48,834 bases of DNA. Source: Massilia sp. BJB1822 (GTDB lineage: Bacteria; Pseudomonadota; Gammaproteobacteria; Burkholderiales; Burkholderiaceae_D). This document shows positions 31,987-40,232 of the stretch, in pieces. The DNA lies in assembly GCF_013369485.1 (NCBI RefSeq), contig NZ_JABWEB010000031.1:1-48834 (forward strand), written 5' to 3'. Numbering within the stretch: the first letter of the stretch is position 1; each line of letters opens with the position of its first letter. Both the position numbers and the translations under genes were made by a program. The notes under the pieces are model-generated. The model saw nothing but the letters and a program-made list of their open reading frames with translations. It did no database searches and had not been told where the DNA came from.

Positions 31987-31987
31987 G

Positions 31988-32065
31988 TGCCTAGATAATG
32001 CTACAGCAGCCTACCCATGTGGTGCTGGTTATACTAATCCACAAATATTCCTGGGAACCCCATGA
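31988..32065 (+). pseudogene. C-terminal remnant (about 25 codons) of a third CDI toxin
   Basis: The frame CLDNATAAYPCGAGYTNPQI-FLGTP ends in TGA at 32063-32065, 1 nt before the next immunity gene. It has no start or upstream continuation, beginning right at the stop of the membrane immunity gene. Position and protein-like composition (Tyr/Cys/Gly/Pro) suggest the extreme C-terminus of a lost toxin whose immunity gene survives. Too short to classify. Confidence 0.55.
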
Positions 32066-32066
32066 A

Positions 32067-32477
32067 ATGTATGAAATATACAATAAACATATAAGCCGTG
32101 ACTTTTCGGATGACTATTGGTCCGATATAGGAATTGGCGAAGCAGCCTTAATTTTTTCAAAGTTTGATAATGGGGATTGGGGTTTACTCAAACAGGAGCT
32201 GGATGATAAGGATTTAATTTGGTTGCGGCGATGTGCTGAAACTCTTAGTGAGGTGGAATCTTTGTCGGCAACTGAGATTGTTGTCGAATTAATTTCTCAT
32301 CCAGATGATGAGGTGGCAATGGCTGCTGTAGATTCTTTAAATGCTATGCTTTCGATGGGAGTAGTGGTTGAGCTCGACAATAAATTAATGAAAAGATTGG
32401 GTGAAATAAAATTAAATTCTGAAAAAATAGGGAAACTGGTTATTGAAAATATGGAAAAACGTTTTTTTGGTGGATAG
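32067..32477 (+). CDS. Helical orphan immunity protein (Imm30-like?)
   Basis: 136 residues from ATG at 32067 (MYEIYNKHISRDFSDDYW). Acidic and all-helical, with a HEAT-like look: IGIGEAALIFSKF, DWGLLKQELDDKDLIWLRRC, DDEVAMAAVDSLNAM. The arrangement of a W-x2-RC motif within repeated helices recalls immunity proteins such as Imm30, but this is from memory and weak. An upstream ATG in the same frame (31998) would overlap the toxin remnant and is rejected. It follows the toxin remnant by 1 nt, so it is an immunity gene that outlived its toxin. Confidence 0.7.
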   Translation: MYEIYNKHISRDFSDDYWSDIGIGEAALIFSKFDNGDWGLLKQELDDKDLIWLRRCAETLSEVESLSATEIVVELISHPDDEVAMAAVDSLNAMLSMGVVVELDNKLMKRLGEIKLNSEKIGKLVIENMEKRFFGG

Positions 32478-32499
32478 TTGAGAAGAACCGAATGCGTAG

Positions 32500-32817
32500 C
32501 TCGAAAATCGAATTCGTCGTGGCCTTGAACTTCCGTTTGTGCTTGCAAAGCAGGCCAAGCTCTCGCCGCAGGCGCACGATCTGGTCGCGTCCAGCCTTGA
32601 ACCCTTGCGAGGTCAGCTCCGTCTGCAAACGCAAGGGGCCATATGTCTCGCGCGTCTGTACGTGAGCGGCGTTGATCGCGACCTTCAAGTGCTCGTCGTG
32701 TTGCTCGCGCTGCGATGGTTGGCGCACGAGCGTTGCGTAGAAGCCGCTGGGTCATTACAACACTTCAAAGACGCGGCACAACAAGCCATGAGGATAATCG
32801 AGCCGCACCGATTTCAT
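32500..32817 (-). mobile_element. IS3-family transposase OrfB remnant, N-terminal part
   Basis: Minus-strand frame starts MKSVRLDYPHGLLCRVFEVL, hits two stops, then continues PSGFYATLVRQPSQREQHDE, RETYGPLRLQTELTSQGFKA and LRRELGLLCKHKRKFKATTN, the HTH_21 region of IS3 OrfB. It stops matching at KFKATTNS, about 20 residues before the point where the fragment at 28450-28670 picks up. The start overlaps the OrfA stop, as in intact IS3 elements. Non-functional. Confidence 0.85.
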
Positions 32818-33015
32818 GAACGCGTACCGGGCAGCGACTCCCTCGCGAAGTACGCGGTGGCCTTTTTTAGCACGTCCTTTTCCATCTGCTTGACTGCCAA
32901 TTCTTTGCGCAGCCTGGCTATTTCAGCTTGCAACTCCGCGACGCTTCGGCTACCCGGCAGTGCGGCCGGATCGGTGCCGCGTTTGGCCGCGCCCACCCAG
33001 TAGATCTGGTCGATT
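32814..33015 (-). mobile_element. IS3-family transposase OrfA remnant
   Basis: Minus-strand frame IDQIYWVGAAKRGTDPAALP, then AELQAEIARLRKELAVKQME, DVLKKATAYFARESL: the C-terminal leucine-zipper part of IS3 OrfA. The helix-turn-helix half is missing at the right edge, next to the zinc-ribbon gene. It belongs with the OrfB N-terminal piece at 32500-32817. Confidence 0.85.
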
Positions 33016-33027
33016 AGATGGGTTTCG

Positions 33028-33315
33028 ATGAGAATGAATAATACAAAATATATCGATTGGCTTAAGGTTTTGCCTACTGATGACTTGCGCTATGATGAAT
33101 GTGCTTGTCCGGAATGTGGGTCTTTAGGCCTTAAATATCAATATTTTGGCCTCAAAAAAATAGGCTTTGGTTGGAAGTTGATTTGGTGTGATGCTTGTAA
33201 ATCCGCCGTGAATATTTCTAGAGCAAAAATTCCAGAAGGAGTGAATTGTCTTGTTGATGGGTACGAGCAGGCAGAATTTAATGCGCAGCATTCGTATCTG
33301 AGATTAATTTCTTAA
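33028..33315 (+). CDS. Zinc-ribbon protein, candidate orphan immunity
   Basis: 95 residues with two CxxC pairs (CACPECG near residue 26 and WCDACK near 53) expected to bind one zinc. The sequence DWLKVLPTDDLRYDECACPE followed by LKYQYFGLKKIGFGWKLIWC resembles small zinc-ribbon proteins seen in polymorphic-toxin loci. No toxin precedes it; the IS3 remnant ends about 12 nt upstream, so a toxin may have been removed there. An ATG at 33034 is an alternative start. No strong ribosome-binding site is visible. Immunity role is inferred from context. Confidence 0.6.
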   Translation: MRMNNTKYIDWLKVLPTDDLRYDECACPECGSLGLKYQYFGLKKIGFGWKLIWCDACKSAVNISRAKIPEGVNCLVDGYEQAEFNAQHSYLRLIS

Positions 33316-33361
33316 TAATAACTATGATTTGGGGGAAGTTGTACTTAGCTTAGGTGTTTAG

Positions 33362-33697
33362 GTGCATCCAGGTTCCCTGATACCTAAAAAATTTGAACTT
33401 GTATTGGAAAATGGTGGGAAGGTCTGGGCAGATGGACATGCTACTAAACACCTTGCGGAGTATGCGGCAGGTAAAGCAGTAGACTATACACCTGAAGCTG
33501 TCCGCTTAGCGAGCCAAGTACAACTCAAAAGCCTGGGCGATGCAGTCAACATGGCGGTGAAAAATGGACTGGTATACCGAAATGCGATTTATGTAAACAA
33601 TTGGGAGTTGGTATTCGCGCCCCCGAAATCAGCTGAACAATTGCCAGCTTTGTATCATGCACTTTATAAGGGAAAGCCAAATGTTAAGAGTAATTGA
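33362..33697 (+). pseudogene. C-terminal fragment of a further CDI toxin
   Basis: About 111 codons, open from just after a stop at 33359-33361, without start or signal. It contains KVWADGHATKHLAEYA, EAVRLASQVQLKSLGDAVNM and NWELVFAPPKSAEQLPALYH followed by ALYKG. The paired His residues (GHATKH) and the layout suggest a small nuclease tip, possibly a BECR-fold RNase, but the class is not certain. It overlaps the next gene by 17 nt, typical of toxin/immunity pairs. It lacks the pretoxin part, so it is a detached tip. Confidence 0.65.
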
Positions 33698-34184
33698 TTA
33701 TCAAGATTGTGAGAATGTTGAATGTGAATTTGGTGATTACTTGCCATTTAAGATTTGGCAAAATCTCCCATCAAATGGTCGAAATGTTTACTGGAGAACT
33801 GGAAACTTTAAGTCCACCCTTCTTGAGTTGGAGATTGATCGGATAACAAGCCAAATTGTAAGCATGTCTTTGGTTTTGCCTGGAAAGGTAGAAAATGGCT
33901 TCCCTGAATTAAATATCCCCGGAGAATTTAGATCACTAGGCTTTCCTAGGGTGGCCATTGATGAATGGCCAGATAATGGCTTTAAGGATGAGGTGGGGGC
34001 GTTCAATATATTTGTTGATTCAAATCGCCTATTGATTGCCTTCTCGGATGAACTCTTGATTAAGAGCGTGATCTCTAAGGGCGATGTTGTATTTTGCGTG
34101 GATTCCGAGAATCATATGGTGGCGATATTGGTTAATAATTTAAATGAAAGTGAATTGGAGGAATTTAAAAAATTATGTAATTAA
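33681..34184 (+). CDS. Candidate immunity protein of the detached toxin tip
   Basis: 167 residues from ATG at 33681, preceded by AAGGGAAAG and overlapping the toxin fragment by 17 nt. Mixed alpha/beta and acidic, with FKIWQNLPSNGRNVYWRTGN, STLLELEIDRITSQIVSMSL and EFRSLGFPRVAIDEW. The block WRxGxxxSxLLELxID-x2-T recurs in CDI immunity proteins that I have seen, though I cannot name the family. AT-rich like its neighbours. It is the last gene of the CDI array. Confidence 0.72.
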   Translation: MLRVIDYQDCENVECEFGDYLPFKIWQNLPSNGRNVYWRTGNFKSTLLELEIDRITSQIVSMSLVLPGKVENGFPELNIPGEFRSLGFPRVAIDEWPDNGFKDEVGAFNIFVDSNRLLIAFSDELLIKSVISKGDVVFCVDSENHMVAILVNNLNESELEEFKKLCN

Positions 34185-34210
34185 ATTCTTGGGTAACTCC
34201 CACTTTTAAT

Positions 34211-34382
34211 TGCAAGTGTATGTGGTGCGCCAGGCGGAACATTTCACGCCGCGCACCGTGGATGTACCCTCCGGCCTGAATATCGCGGCAGTTAACCTGG
34301 GCATTGCCGGCGGCGCCTGGAGCGGCTGAATCCGATTCCCTACAACCGCGGAGCCGAATTCCGCGCAGCCGCCAACCTCTGA
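34211..34382 (+). pseudogene. Decayed duplicate of the MFS transporter 3' end
   Basis: 34211-34320 aligns with 10908-11017 of the MFS gene (LQVYVVRQAEHFTPRTVD, SGLNIAAVNLGIAGGAW) with about ten per cent mismatches. It then jumps to sequence matching 11124 onward (GGCTGAATCCGATTCCCT), removing about 106 bp between two CGCCTGG repeats. Out of frame and without a start, so dead. It marks the right end of the CDI locus with the gene that borders the left end. Confidence 0.85.
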
Positions 34383-34477
34383 TCTAGCACAAACAATGTC
34401 TAACCCTGGTGCCTGGCACCGGGGGCCTCGGCGGCCCCGCCGGACACCAGGGTTGGACATTTTGATTTAGCACAAAG
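34381..34477. repeat. Diverged copy of the 6992-7065 hairpin element
   Basis: Arms CAAACAATGTCTAACCCTGG (from 34390) and CACCAGGGTTGGACATTTTG (34445-34464) match the element at 7004-7052, but the 5-nt loop is replaced by about 33 nt of GC-rich DNA with its own dyad. The same direct-repeat flanks are present (GATCTAGCACAAA on the left, TTTGATTTAGCACAAAG on the right). Confidence 0.8.
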
Positions 34478-34493
34478 TGCCATCAGGCGGGAT

Positions 34494-35470
34494 TTATAAG
34501 GCTCTTACGGGAATGCACAGCTCACAACTGAATTCGCCAGTCTGGGGATTGAGTGCCGTCTGCGGCGAGAAGCGTTCGAGCAGCGGCCGATCGTCGCATT
34601 GCAGGCCGCTGGATGGCAGCCATTCGCGGATGAGGCTACTCCATGCCGCCGCGATCGTGGCCGCCGGCCCTGGAACTGCGCCACCGCATAGCGGCCGCCC
34701 GGCAGCGTCGAGATGCTGGCCTGACCGCCGTTCTTGAATCCTTCCGGCACTTCGACGCAGGCGTCGTAGCGGCATTTCTCCGCTGCCGTGATGCTGGGGT
34801 CGTCGTGGCCCACGCCGTAGCAGGTGGCGCTGTCCAGGCCATGCGAATGCATCCACGGCGACACGGTGCTGCGCCAGAATTCGCTGACGCTCATGCCATA
34901 AGGGCCGATATGGCGCTGATAGGCGATGGTGACGGCGGGCAGGTCGATTACGCGTACTTCCATTTGGCTTTCTCCATTTGGTGATTGGGAGTCGCCATGT
35001 TCGCCGAGCGGCAGGAATCCGGCCTGACCGTCATTGCCATTCACCTGATCAGGATTGCTATTGGCCGCCTCGCGCGCTTGGCGCAGCCCGGCCGCCAATG
35101 CGGCCAGGCGCTCGCGCGTACCGTCGCGCCAGGCGCTGGGCGAGCAGCCGAACTTCTGGCGGAAGGCGCGCGCCAGCGCTTCGCCCGAGCCGAAGCCGGT
35201 GGCCAGCGCCACCTCCAGTACGCCCGCCTGGGGGCGGCAGGACAGGTGAAAGGCTGCCCTTTCCAGGCGCCGCCGCCGCACATAGTCGCCGATGGTTTCG
35301 CCCATCCAGGCGGCGAAGATGCGGTGGAAATGGAAGCGCGAGAAGTTGGCGATGTCGGCCAGTTCCGCCGTTTCCAGCGCGCTGTCGAGATGGCGGTCGA
35401 TGTGGTCGATCACGCGGTTCATGCGGCGCGTGTATTCCGCGCGGTTGAGCTGGGGGAGATGCTCGGCCAT
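34494..35470 (-). pseudogene. AraC-family regulator with GyrI-like effector domain, frameshifted
   Basis: The N-terminal AraC double helix-turn-helix (~10-110: IDRHLDSALETAELADIANF, FHFHRIFAAWMGETIGDYVR) is followed by a GyrI-like small-molecule binding domain (VRVIDLPAVTIAYQRHIGPY, FWRSTVSPWMHSHGLDSATC). After YAVAQFQG, near 34670, the match moves to another frame (ATIAAAWSSLIREWLPSSGL, ending CELCIPVRAL), so one base is missing or two are extra in a GC-rich run. Left as is, the C-terminal ~60 residues are wrong. The start at 35470 is 4 nt after the dgt stop, so the two are probably co-transcribed. A sequencing error cannot be excluded. Confidence 0.82.
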
Positions 35471-35474
35471 GGTT

Positions 35475-36698
35475 TTACTTCTTCCAGTAGATGGCATCCA
35501 GGCTGCCCTCGCCGAAGTACTTTTCGTACTCCTGGGCGGCGTTTGAATCCATCATGCCGGAGATGTAGTCGATCACCAGGCGCTCGCGAGAGTCCTTCAG
35601 GCAGCGCAGTTCGGGCGGCAGCAGGATATTGTCCTTGTTGTACTGCTTGTCGCTCAGCACCTCGAACAGGCCGCGGATGATCTTCTCGCCGCGCTTTTCG
35701 TAAAGCTGCACATCCTTCTTGCGCAGGATGGCCTTCCACAGGAGGCTTTTCAGGCCGCGCGCCAGCTCCGCCTTGGTCTTGTAGCCCAGTTCCGGCCCAT
35801 GCTTGCCTTCGACCACGCTGATGTCGCGGCACAGCTCATGCACGATTTGTGACGTCATTTCCTTGCGCAGCACGATGGAGTATTCCTCCGAACTGTCCTG
35901 CGCCTCGCATTTGAGCGCTTCGGCATGGGCGTGTTCGGCGATGGCCGAGAACTGTTCGTAAGCACCGGCGAAGTCGCGGCTGATCTTGAATTCGTGGACG
36001 ATCTCGCCCCAGGTGATGATGCCGAAGCTCAGCGCATCCTCCAGGTCATGCGCGGCGTAGGCGATTTCGTCGGACAGGTCCATGATCTGCGCGTCGATGC
36101 TCTTGCGCACGGCGATGCCATGGCCATCCAGCGCCGCGCTGAGAAAGGCGTAATCATCCTCGTACAGGAACTTCTTGGGATTGTCCTCGCGACGGTGGAA
36201 GTACTTGGTGATGCCGAACAGGGTGCGCACGGTCAGGTTCAAGCCCGCGTAGGCGTAATGCTTTTTCTCCAGCGTGCGCAGGATGCGGAAGGCCTGGGCG
36301 TTGCCTTCGAAGCCGCCGCCGTCCGCAATCAGCTCGTTCAGGATTTTCTCGCCGTAGTGGCCGAAGGGCGGGTTGCCGATGTCGTGGGCCAGCGAGCAGG
36401 TTTCGGATACCACGCTGCGCTCCAGTCCCAGGTCGGCGGCGATGGAGCGGGCGATCTGCGCCACCTCCAGGCTGTGCGTCAGGCGGTTGCGGTTAAAGCT
36501 GTTGGCGTCCACGCCCAGCAGCTGCATCTTGCCTTGCAGGCGGCGGAAGGAGGCGGAGTAGAGTACGCGCGCATAGTCGCGCATGCACTCTTCGCGGCCT
36601 TCGCCGCGGCCATCGGACTGTGAGTGGGCGCGGTACTCCAGCGGTAGCACCAGTTTTTCCTGTTCGCGGGCGAATTCTTTGGTTTCGGCTGAATACAT
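35475..36698 (-). CDS. dgt: Deoxyguanosinetriphosphate triphosphohydrolase (dGTPase)
   Basis: 407 residues. HD-superfamily hydrolase with the dGTPase hallmarks: SASFRRLQGKMQL (about 48-60), NRLTHSLEVAQIAR with H75, and AHDIGNPPFGHYGE with the metal-binding H105/D106; further on AQIMDLSDEIAYAAHDLEDA. It converts dGTP to deoxyguanosine and triphosphate, affecting dNTP pools and possibly phage resistance. AGGAAC lies upstream of the ATG at 36698. Divergent from the symporter gene; followed closely by the AraC gene. Confidence 0.93.
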   Translation of the reverse strand: MYSAETKEFAREQEKLVLPLEYRAHSQSDGRGEGREECMRDYARVLYSASFRRLQGKMQLLGVDANSFNRNRLTHSLEVAQIARSIAADLGLERSVVSETCSLAHDIGNPPFGHYGEKILNELIADGGGFEGNAQAFRILRTLEKKHYAYAGLNLTVRTLFGITKYFHRREDNPKKFLYEDDYAFLSAALDGHGIAVRKSIDAQIMDLSDEIAYAAHDLEDALSFGIITWGEIVHEFKISRDFAGAYEQFSAIAEHAHAEALKCEAQDSSEEYSIVLRKEMTSQIVHELCRDISVVEGKHGPELGYKTKAELARGLKSLLWKAILRKKDVQLYEKRGEKIIRGLFEVLSDKQYNKDNILLPPELRCLKDSRERLVIDYISGMMDSNAAQEYEKYFGEGSLDAIYWKK

Positions 36699-36789
36699 GG
36701 CTGTTCCTGTGTTTTTACCCAGTGATTTTAGACGAGAGCTTGCCCGGGCGGTGTATATTGCTGCCCACTGTTTTTCAATCGGATCTGGA

Positions 36790-38259
36790 ATGTCTTCTTT
36801 TTCCCTATTTTCACTGGTGTTCGGCTACTTCGGCCTGCTGCTGCTGGTGGCCTGGTTCACCTCGCGCAATGCGAACAACGACAGCTTCTTCATCGGTAAC
36901 AAGAGTTCGAACTGGATGCTGGTGGCCTTCGGCATGGTGGGCACCACGCTGAGCGGCGCCACCTTTATCAGCGTGCCGGGTGGGGTGGGACGCGACGGTT
37001 TCGGCTATCTGCAGCTGACCATGGGTTATGTGGCCGGTTATGTGGCGGTGGCCTATGTGCTGCTGCCGCTGTACTACCGGCTCAAGCTGACCTCCATCTA
37101 CCACTATCTGGACATGCGCCTGGGCCGCCGCTCCTATCAGAGCGGGGCGGCCTTCTTCATCCTGTCGCGCACCCTGGGCGCCACGGCGCGCCTTTACCTG
37201 GTGGTGAATATTCTGCAGGCGACCATTTTGGACAGCCTGGGCGTGCCGTTCTGGCTCACCAATCTGGTGATCCTGCTGATGATCCTTCTCTATACCTACG
37301 AGGGCGGCGTGAAGACCATCGTGTGGACCGATACCCTGCAAACCGTGGGCATGCTGCTGGGCCTCGTCAGCTGCGTGGTCTTCCTGATGCATGAAATGCG
37401 GCTGGATGTGGCGGGCAGCCTGGCGCAGATGGAGGCGAAAGGCCTGTCGCGCATCTTCACGCTGGACGTGGACAGCCCATTCTACTTCTGGAAGCACTTC
37501 TTCGCCGGCATGTTCATCGTGGTCGCCATGACGGGCATGGACCAGGAGATGATGCAGAAGAATATCTCGGTCAAGACCCTGGCCGATTCGCAAAAGAATA
37601 TGCTGGCGCTGACGGCGATCCTGGTGGCCGTGCTGTCGCTCTTCCTTTTCCTGGGCGGCCTGCTGTACCTGTATGCGCCCCAGGTCGGGCTGGCGGCCAG
37701 CGGCGACAAGATCTTCCCTGCCGTGGTCATGGGCCATCTGCCCGCCGCCATGCAGATGGTCTTCTTCATCGCCCTGGTCAGCGCCTTGTTCCCCAGCGCG
37801 GATGGCGCGATCACGGCGCTCACCTCGTCCTACTGCATCGACATCTTGGGCCTGAAACGGCGCGTGGACCTGAGCGAGGCGCAATGCCTGCGCATGCGGC
37901 ACCGCGTCCATCTCGGCTTCTGCGCGCTCTTCCTGGTGCTGGTGATGGTGTTCAAATGGGTCGATAATCCCAGCATGATCGGCGTGATCCTCAAGCTGGC
38001 TGGCTACACCTATGGTCCGCTGCTTGGCCTGTTCGCCTTCGGCCTGTTCACGCGCCGCCGCGTGCAGGATGGCCGCGTGCCGCTGGTGGTGCTGGCCGGG
38101 CCGGCGCTGTGCTTCCTGGTCGAGCAGTATCAAGGCTTATTATTTGGTAGTTACAAGATCGGCCTGGAACTGTTGATACTCAACGGTTTGCTGACCATGG
38201 GCGGCCTGTTCCTGATTTCGCGTCCGGCCGAAAGTAAAGAAATGCTGCCGACGCACTGA
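36790..38259 (+). CDS. Sodium:solute symporter (SSS family)
   Basis: 489 residues with about thirteen membrane segments. Typical SSS features: FFIGNKSSNWMLVAFGMVGT then TLSGATFISVPGGVG (TM1-2 region), GYVAVAYVLLPLYYRLKLTS, and MTGMDQEMMQKNISVK in the middle. It uses the sodium gradient to import a solute; the substrate (sugar, organic acid or similar) cannot be told from sequence. The start at 36790 begins right at the first membrane segment; the frame is open further upstream but overlaps the divergent dgt gene. Confidence 0.9.
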   Translation: MSSFSLFSLVFGYFGLLLLVAWFTSRNANNDSFFIGNKSSNWMLVAFGMVGTTLSGATFISVPGGVGRDGFGYLQLTMGYVAGYVAVAYVLLPLYYRLKLTSIYHYLDMRLGRRSYQSGAAFFILSRTLGATARLYLVVNILQATILDSLGVPFWLTNLVILLMILLYTYEGGVKTIVWTDTLQTVGMLLGLVSCVVFLMHEMRLDVAGSLAQMEAKGLSRIFTLDVDSPFYFWKHFFAGMFIVVAMTGMDQEMMQKNISVKTLADSQKNMLALTAILVAVLSLFLFLGGLLYLYAPQVGLAASGDKIFPAVVMGHLPAAMQMVFFIALVSALFPSADGAITALTSSYCIDILGLKRRVDLSEAQCLRMRHRVHLGFCALFLVLVMVFKWVDNPSMIGVILKLAGYTYGPLLGLFAFGLFTRRRVQDGRVPLVVLAGPALCFLVEQYQGLLFGSYKIGLELLILNGLLTMGGLFLISRPAESKEMLPTH

Positions 38260-38317
38260 CTAAACTTGCTTTTTCGCTTACAGTAGTCACGGAATCATCT
38301 TAATTTTAGGAGAATTG

Positions 38318-40180
38318 ATGTCTCGATCGGTTTCATCTTATGTCGGCGGCGCCTTCCGCTTTGTCTGGCGCGCGCTGGACGTTGGCCGCCGCGCGGTACT
38401 GAACCTGCTGTTCCTGATTATCCTGATCGCGCTGCTGTATGCGATCTTCGGCGGTGGCGCCAAGCCGTTGGGCGACAAGACCATGCTGGTGATCGAGCTG
38501 AAAGGCCAGTTGCTGGAGCAGGGCCGCAATGGCGCGCGTGAAGCCGTGCTGGCCAATCTGAATGGCGACGACCCGCGCAAGCAGATCCAGCTGCGTGATG
38601 TGCTGTCGGTGCTGGAGGCGGCTGGCAAGGACGCCCAGATCGGTGGCGCCGTGCTGGTGCTGGACGAAATGCAGGGCGGCGGCCAGGCGCTGGAACGCGA
38701 GTTCGGCGCGGCACTGGACCGTTTCAAGGCCAAGGGTAAGAAAGTGGTGGCCTGGGGTGCCTCCTACAACCAGGCACAGTACCAGGTCGCTTCGCATGCC
38801 GATGAAATCTATCTGCACCCGATGGGCATGGTGATGCTGGACGGTTTCGGCCATTACCGCAGCTATTACCGCGATGCGCTCGACAAGGTGGGCGTGACCG
38901 TGAACCTGATGCGGGTCGGCACCTTCAAGAGCTTTGCCGAGCCATTCGTCGCCAATGGTCCTTCGCCGGCTGCGGCGGAAGCGGACGCCTTCCTCATCAA
39001 CGATCTGTGGGCGCGCTATACCAAGGGCGTGGAGACGGCGCGCAAGCTGCCGGAAGGCCAGTTGATGAAGGTCATCAATGGCTTGCCTGAGCTGTCCAAG
39101 GCCGCCAATGGCAATATGGCCAAGGTGGCGCTGGATGCGAAACTGATCGATGGCGTGAAAACCCGCGACGATATCCGCAAGCTGATGATGGAGCGCGGCG
39201 CCACGAATGCGGAGGGCAAGACCTTCCGCCAGGTGGCGTTTGATGATTATCTGGCGCGCCAGCGTCCGAAATTCACCGGCGATGCCATCGGCGTGGTGAT
39301 GGCGGTGGGTGAGATCGGCGATGGCGTGGCTGGTCCCGGCGCCATCGGCGGCGAATCGACCTCAAACCTGATCCGCATGGCGCGCGAAGACAGCAGCATC
39401 AAGGCTGTGGTGCTGCGCGTGGATTCGCCTGGCGGCAGCGCCTTCGGCTCTGAGCTGATCCGTCGCGAGCTGGAACTGACGCGCGCCGCCGGCAAGCCGG
39501 TGGTGGTGTCGATGGGGAATGTGGCGGCATCGGGCGGCTACTGGATTTCCATGGCGTCCGACGAGGTGATTGCCGATCCGGCCACCATCACCGGTTCCAT
39601 CGGGGTGATTGCTCTGTATCCGACGGTGGAAAAAGTGGCGGACAAGCTGGGCATCCATACCGCCGGCCAGACCACCACCTGGCTGGGCGATATCGATAAC
39701 CGCCTGCGTCCGATGGACCCGCGCTTCGGCCAGGTCATCCAGGGCATGATCAACCACACCTACGACGAGTTCACCACCAAGGCCGCGCTGGCGCGCCGTA
39801 CCACCCCGGCCAAGATCGATGAAGTGGGTCAGGGCCGCGTGTGGACCGGCGCCCAGGCCAAGGAACGCGGTCTGGTGGATACCCTGGGCAGCTATCAGGA
39901 CGCGCTGAAGTCAGCCGCCAAGCGCGCGAAGATGGAGGGCGAGCCGCGCATCGTCTACATCGAGCGCGAAACCTCGCGCTTCGACCGCGTGCTGGAATAC
40001 TTCGGCGGTTCGGCCGCCAAGGCTGTGGGCGAGCAGGTGAAAGTGGCGCTGGCGCCATCCGGCCTGCCGCTGGGCGTGGCTGCCGGCGTGGCGAAGGATC
40101 TGAGCTGGCTGAACGATCTGACCCAGCAGCGCAAGCCATTCACGGCGCTTACGCACTGCCTCTGTGAATCGCCGCGCTAG
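38318..40180 (+). CDS. sppA: Signal peptide peptidase SppA, 67K type
   Basis: 620 residues, the long two-domain form as in E. coli. One N-terminal membrane anchor (VLNLLFLIILIALLYAIFGG). The Ser/Lys dyad is present: K204 in RVGTFKSFAEPF and S405 in NVAASGGYWISM, matching E. coli K209/S409. The C-terminal domain includes RVDSPGGSAFGSELI and TGSIGVI. It degrades cleaved signal peptides in the inner membrane. AGGAGA precedes the ATG at 38318, and a terminator follows at 40233. Confidence 0.95.
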   Translation: MSRSVSSYVGGAFRFVWRALDVGRRAVLNLLFLIILIALLYAIFGGGAKPLGDKTMLVIELKGQLLEQGRNGAREAVLANLNGDDPRKQIQLRDVLSVLEAAGKDAQIGGAVLVLDEMQGGGQALEREFGAALDRFKAKGKKVVAWGASYNQAQYQVASHADEIYLHPMGMVMLDGFGHYRSYYRDALDKVGVTVNLMRVGTFKSFAEPFVANGPSPAAAEADAFLINDLWARYTKGVETARKLPEGQLMKVINGLPELSKAANGNMAKVALDAKLIDGVKTRDDIRKLMMERGATNAEGKTFRQVAFDDYLARQRPKFTGDAIGVVMAVGEIGDGVAGPGAIGGESTSNLIRMAREDSSIKAVVLRVDSPGGSAFGSELIRRELELTRAAGKPVVVSMGNVAASGGYWISMASDEVIADPATITGSIGVIALYPTVEKVADKLGIHTAGQTTTWLGDIDNRLRPMDPRFGQVIQGMINHTYDEFTTKAALARRTTPAKIDEVGQGRVWTGAQAKERGLVDTLGSYQDALKSAAKRAKMEGEPRIVYIERETSRFDRVLEYFGGSAAKAVGEQVKVALAPSGLPLGVAAGVAKDLSWLNDLTQQRKPFTALTHCLCESPR

Positions 40181-40232
40181 GCCGTATCGATTTGCTGCGT
40201 AATGTAGCCAATTTGTAACCGGGTTTGACAGC

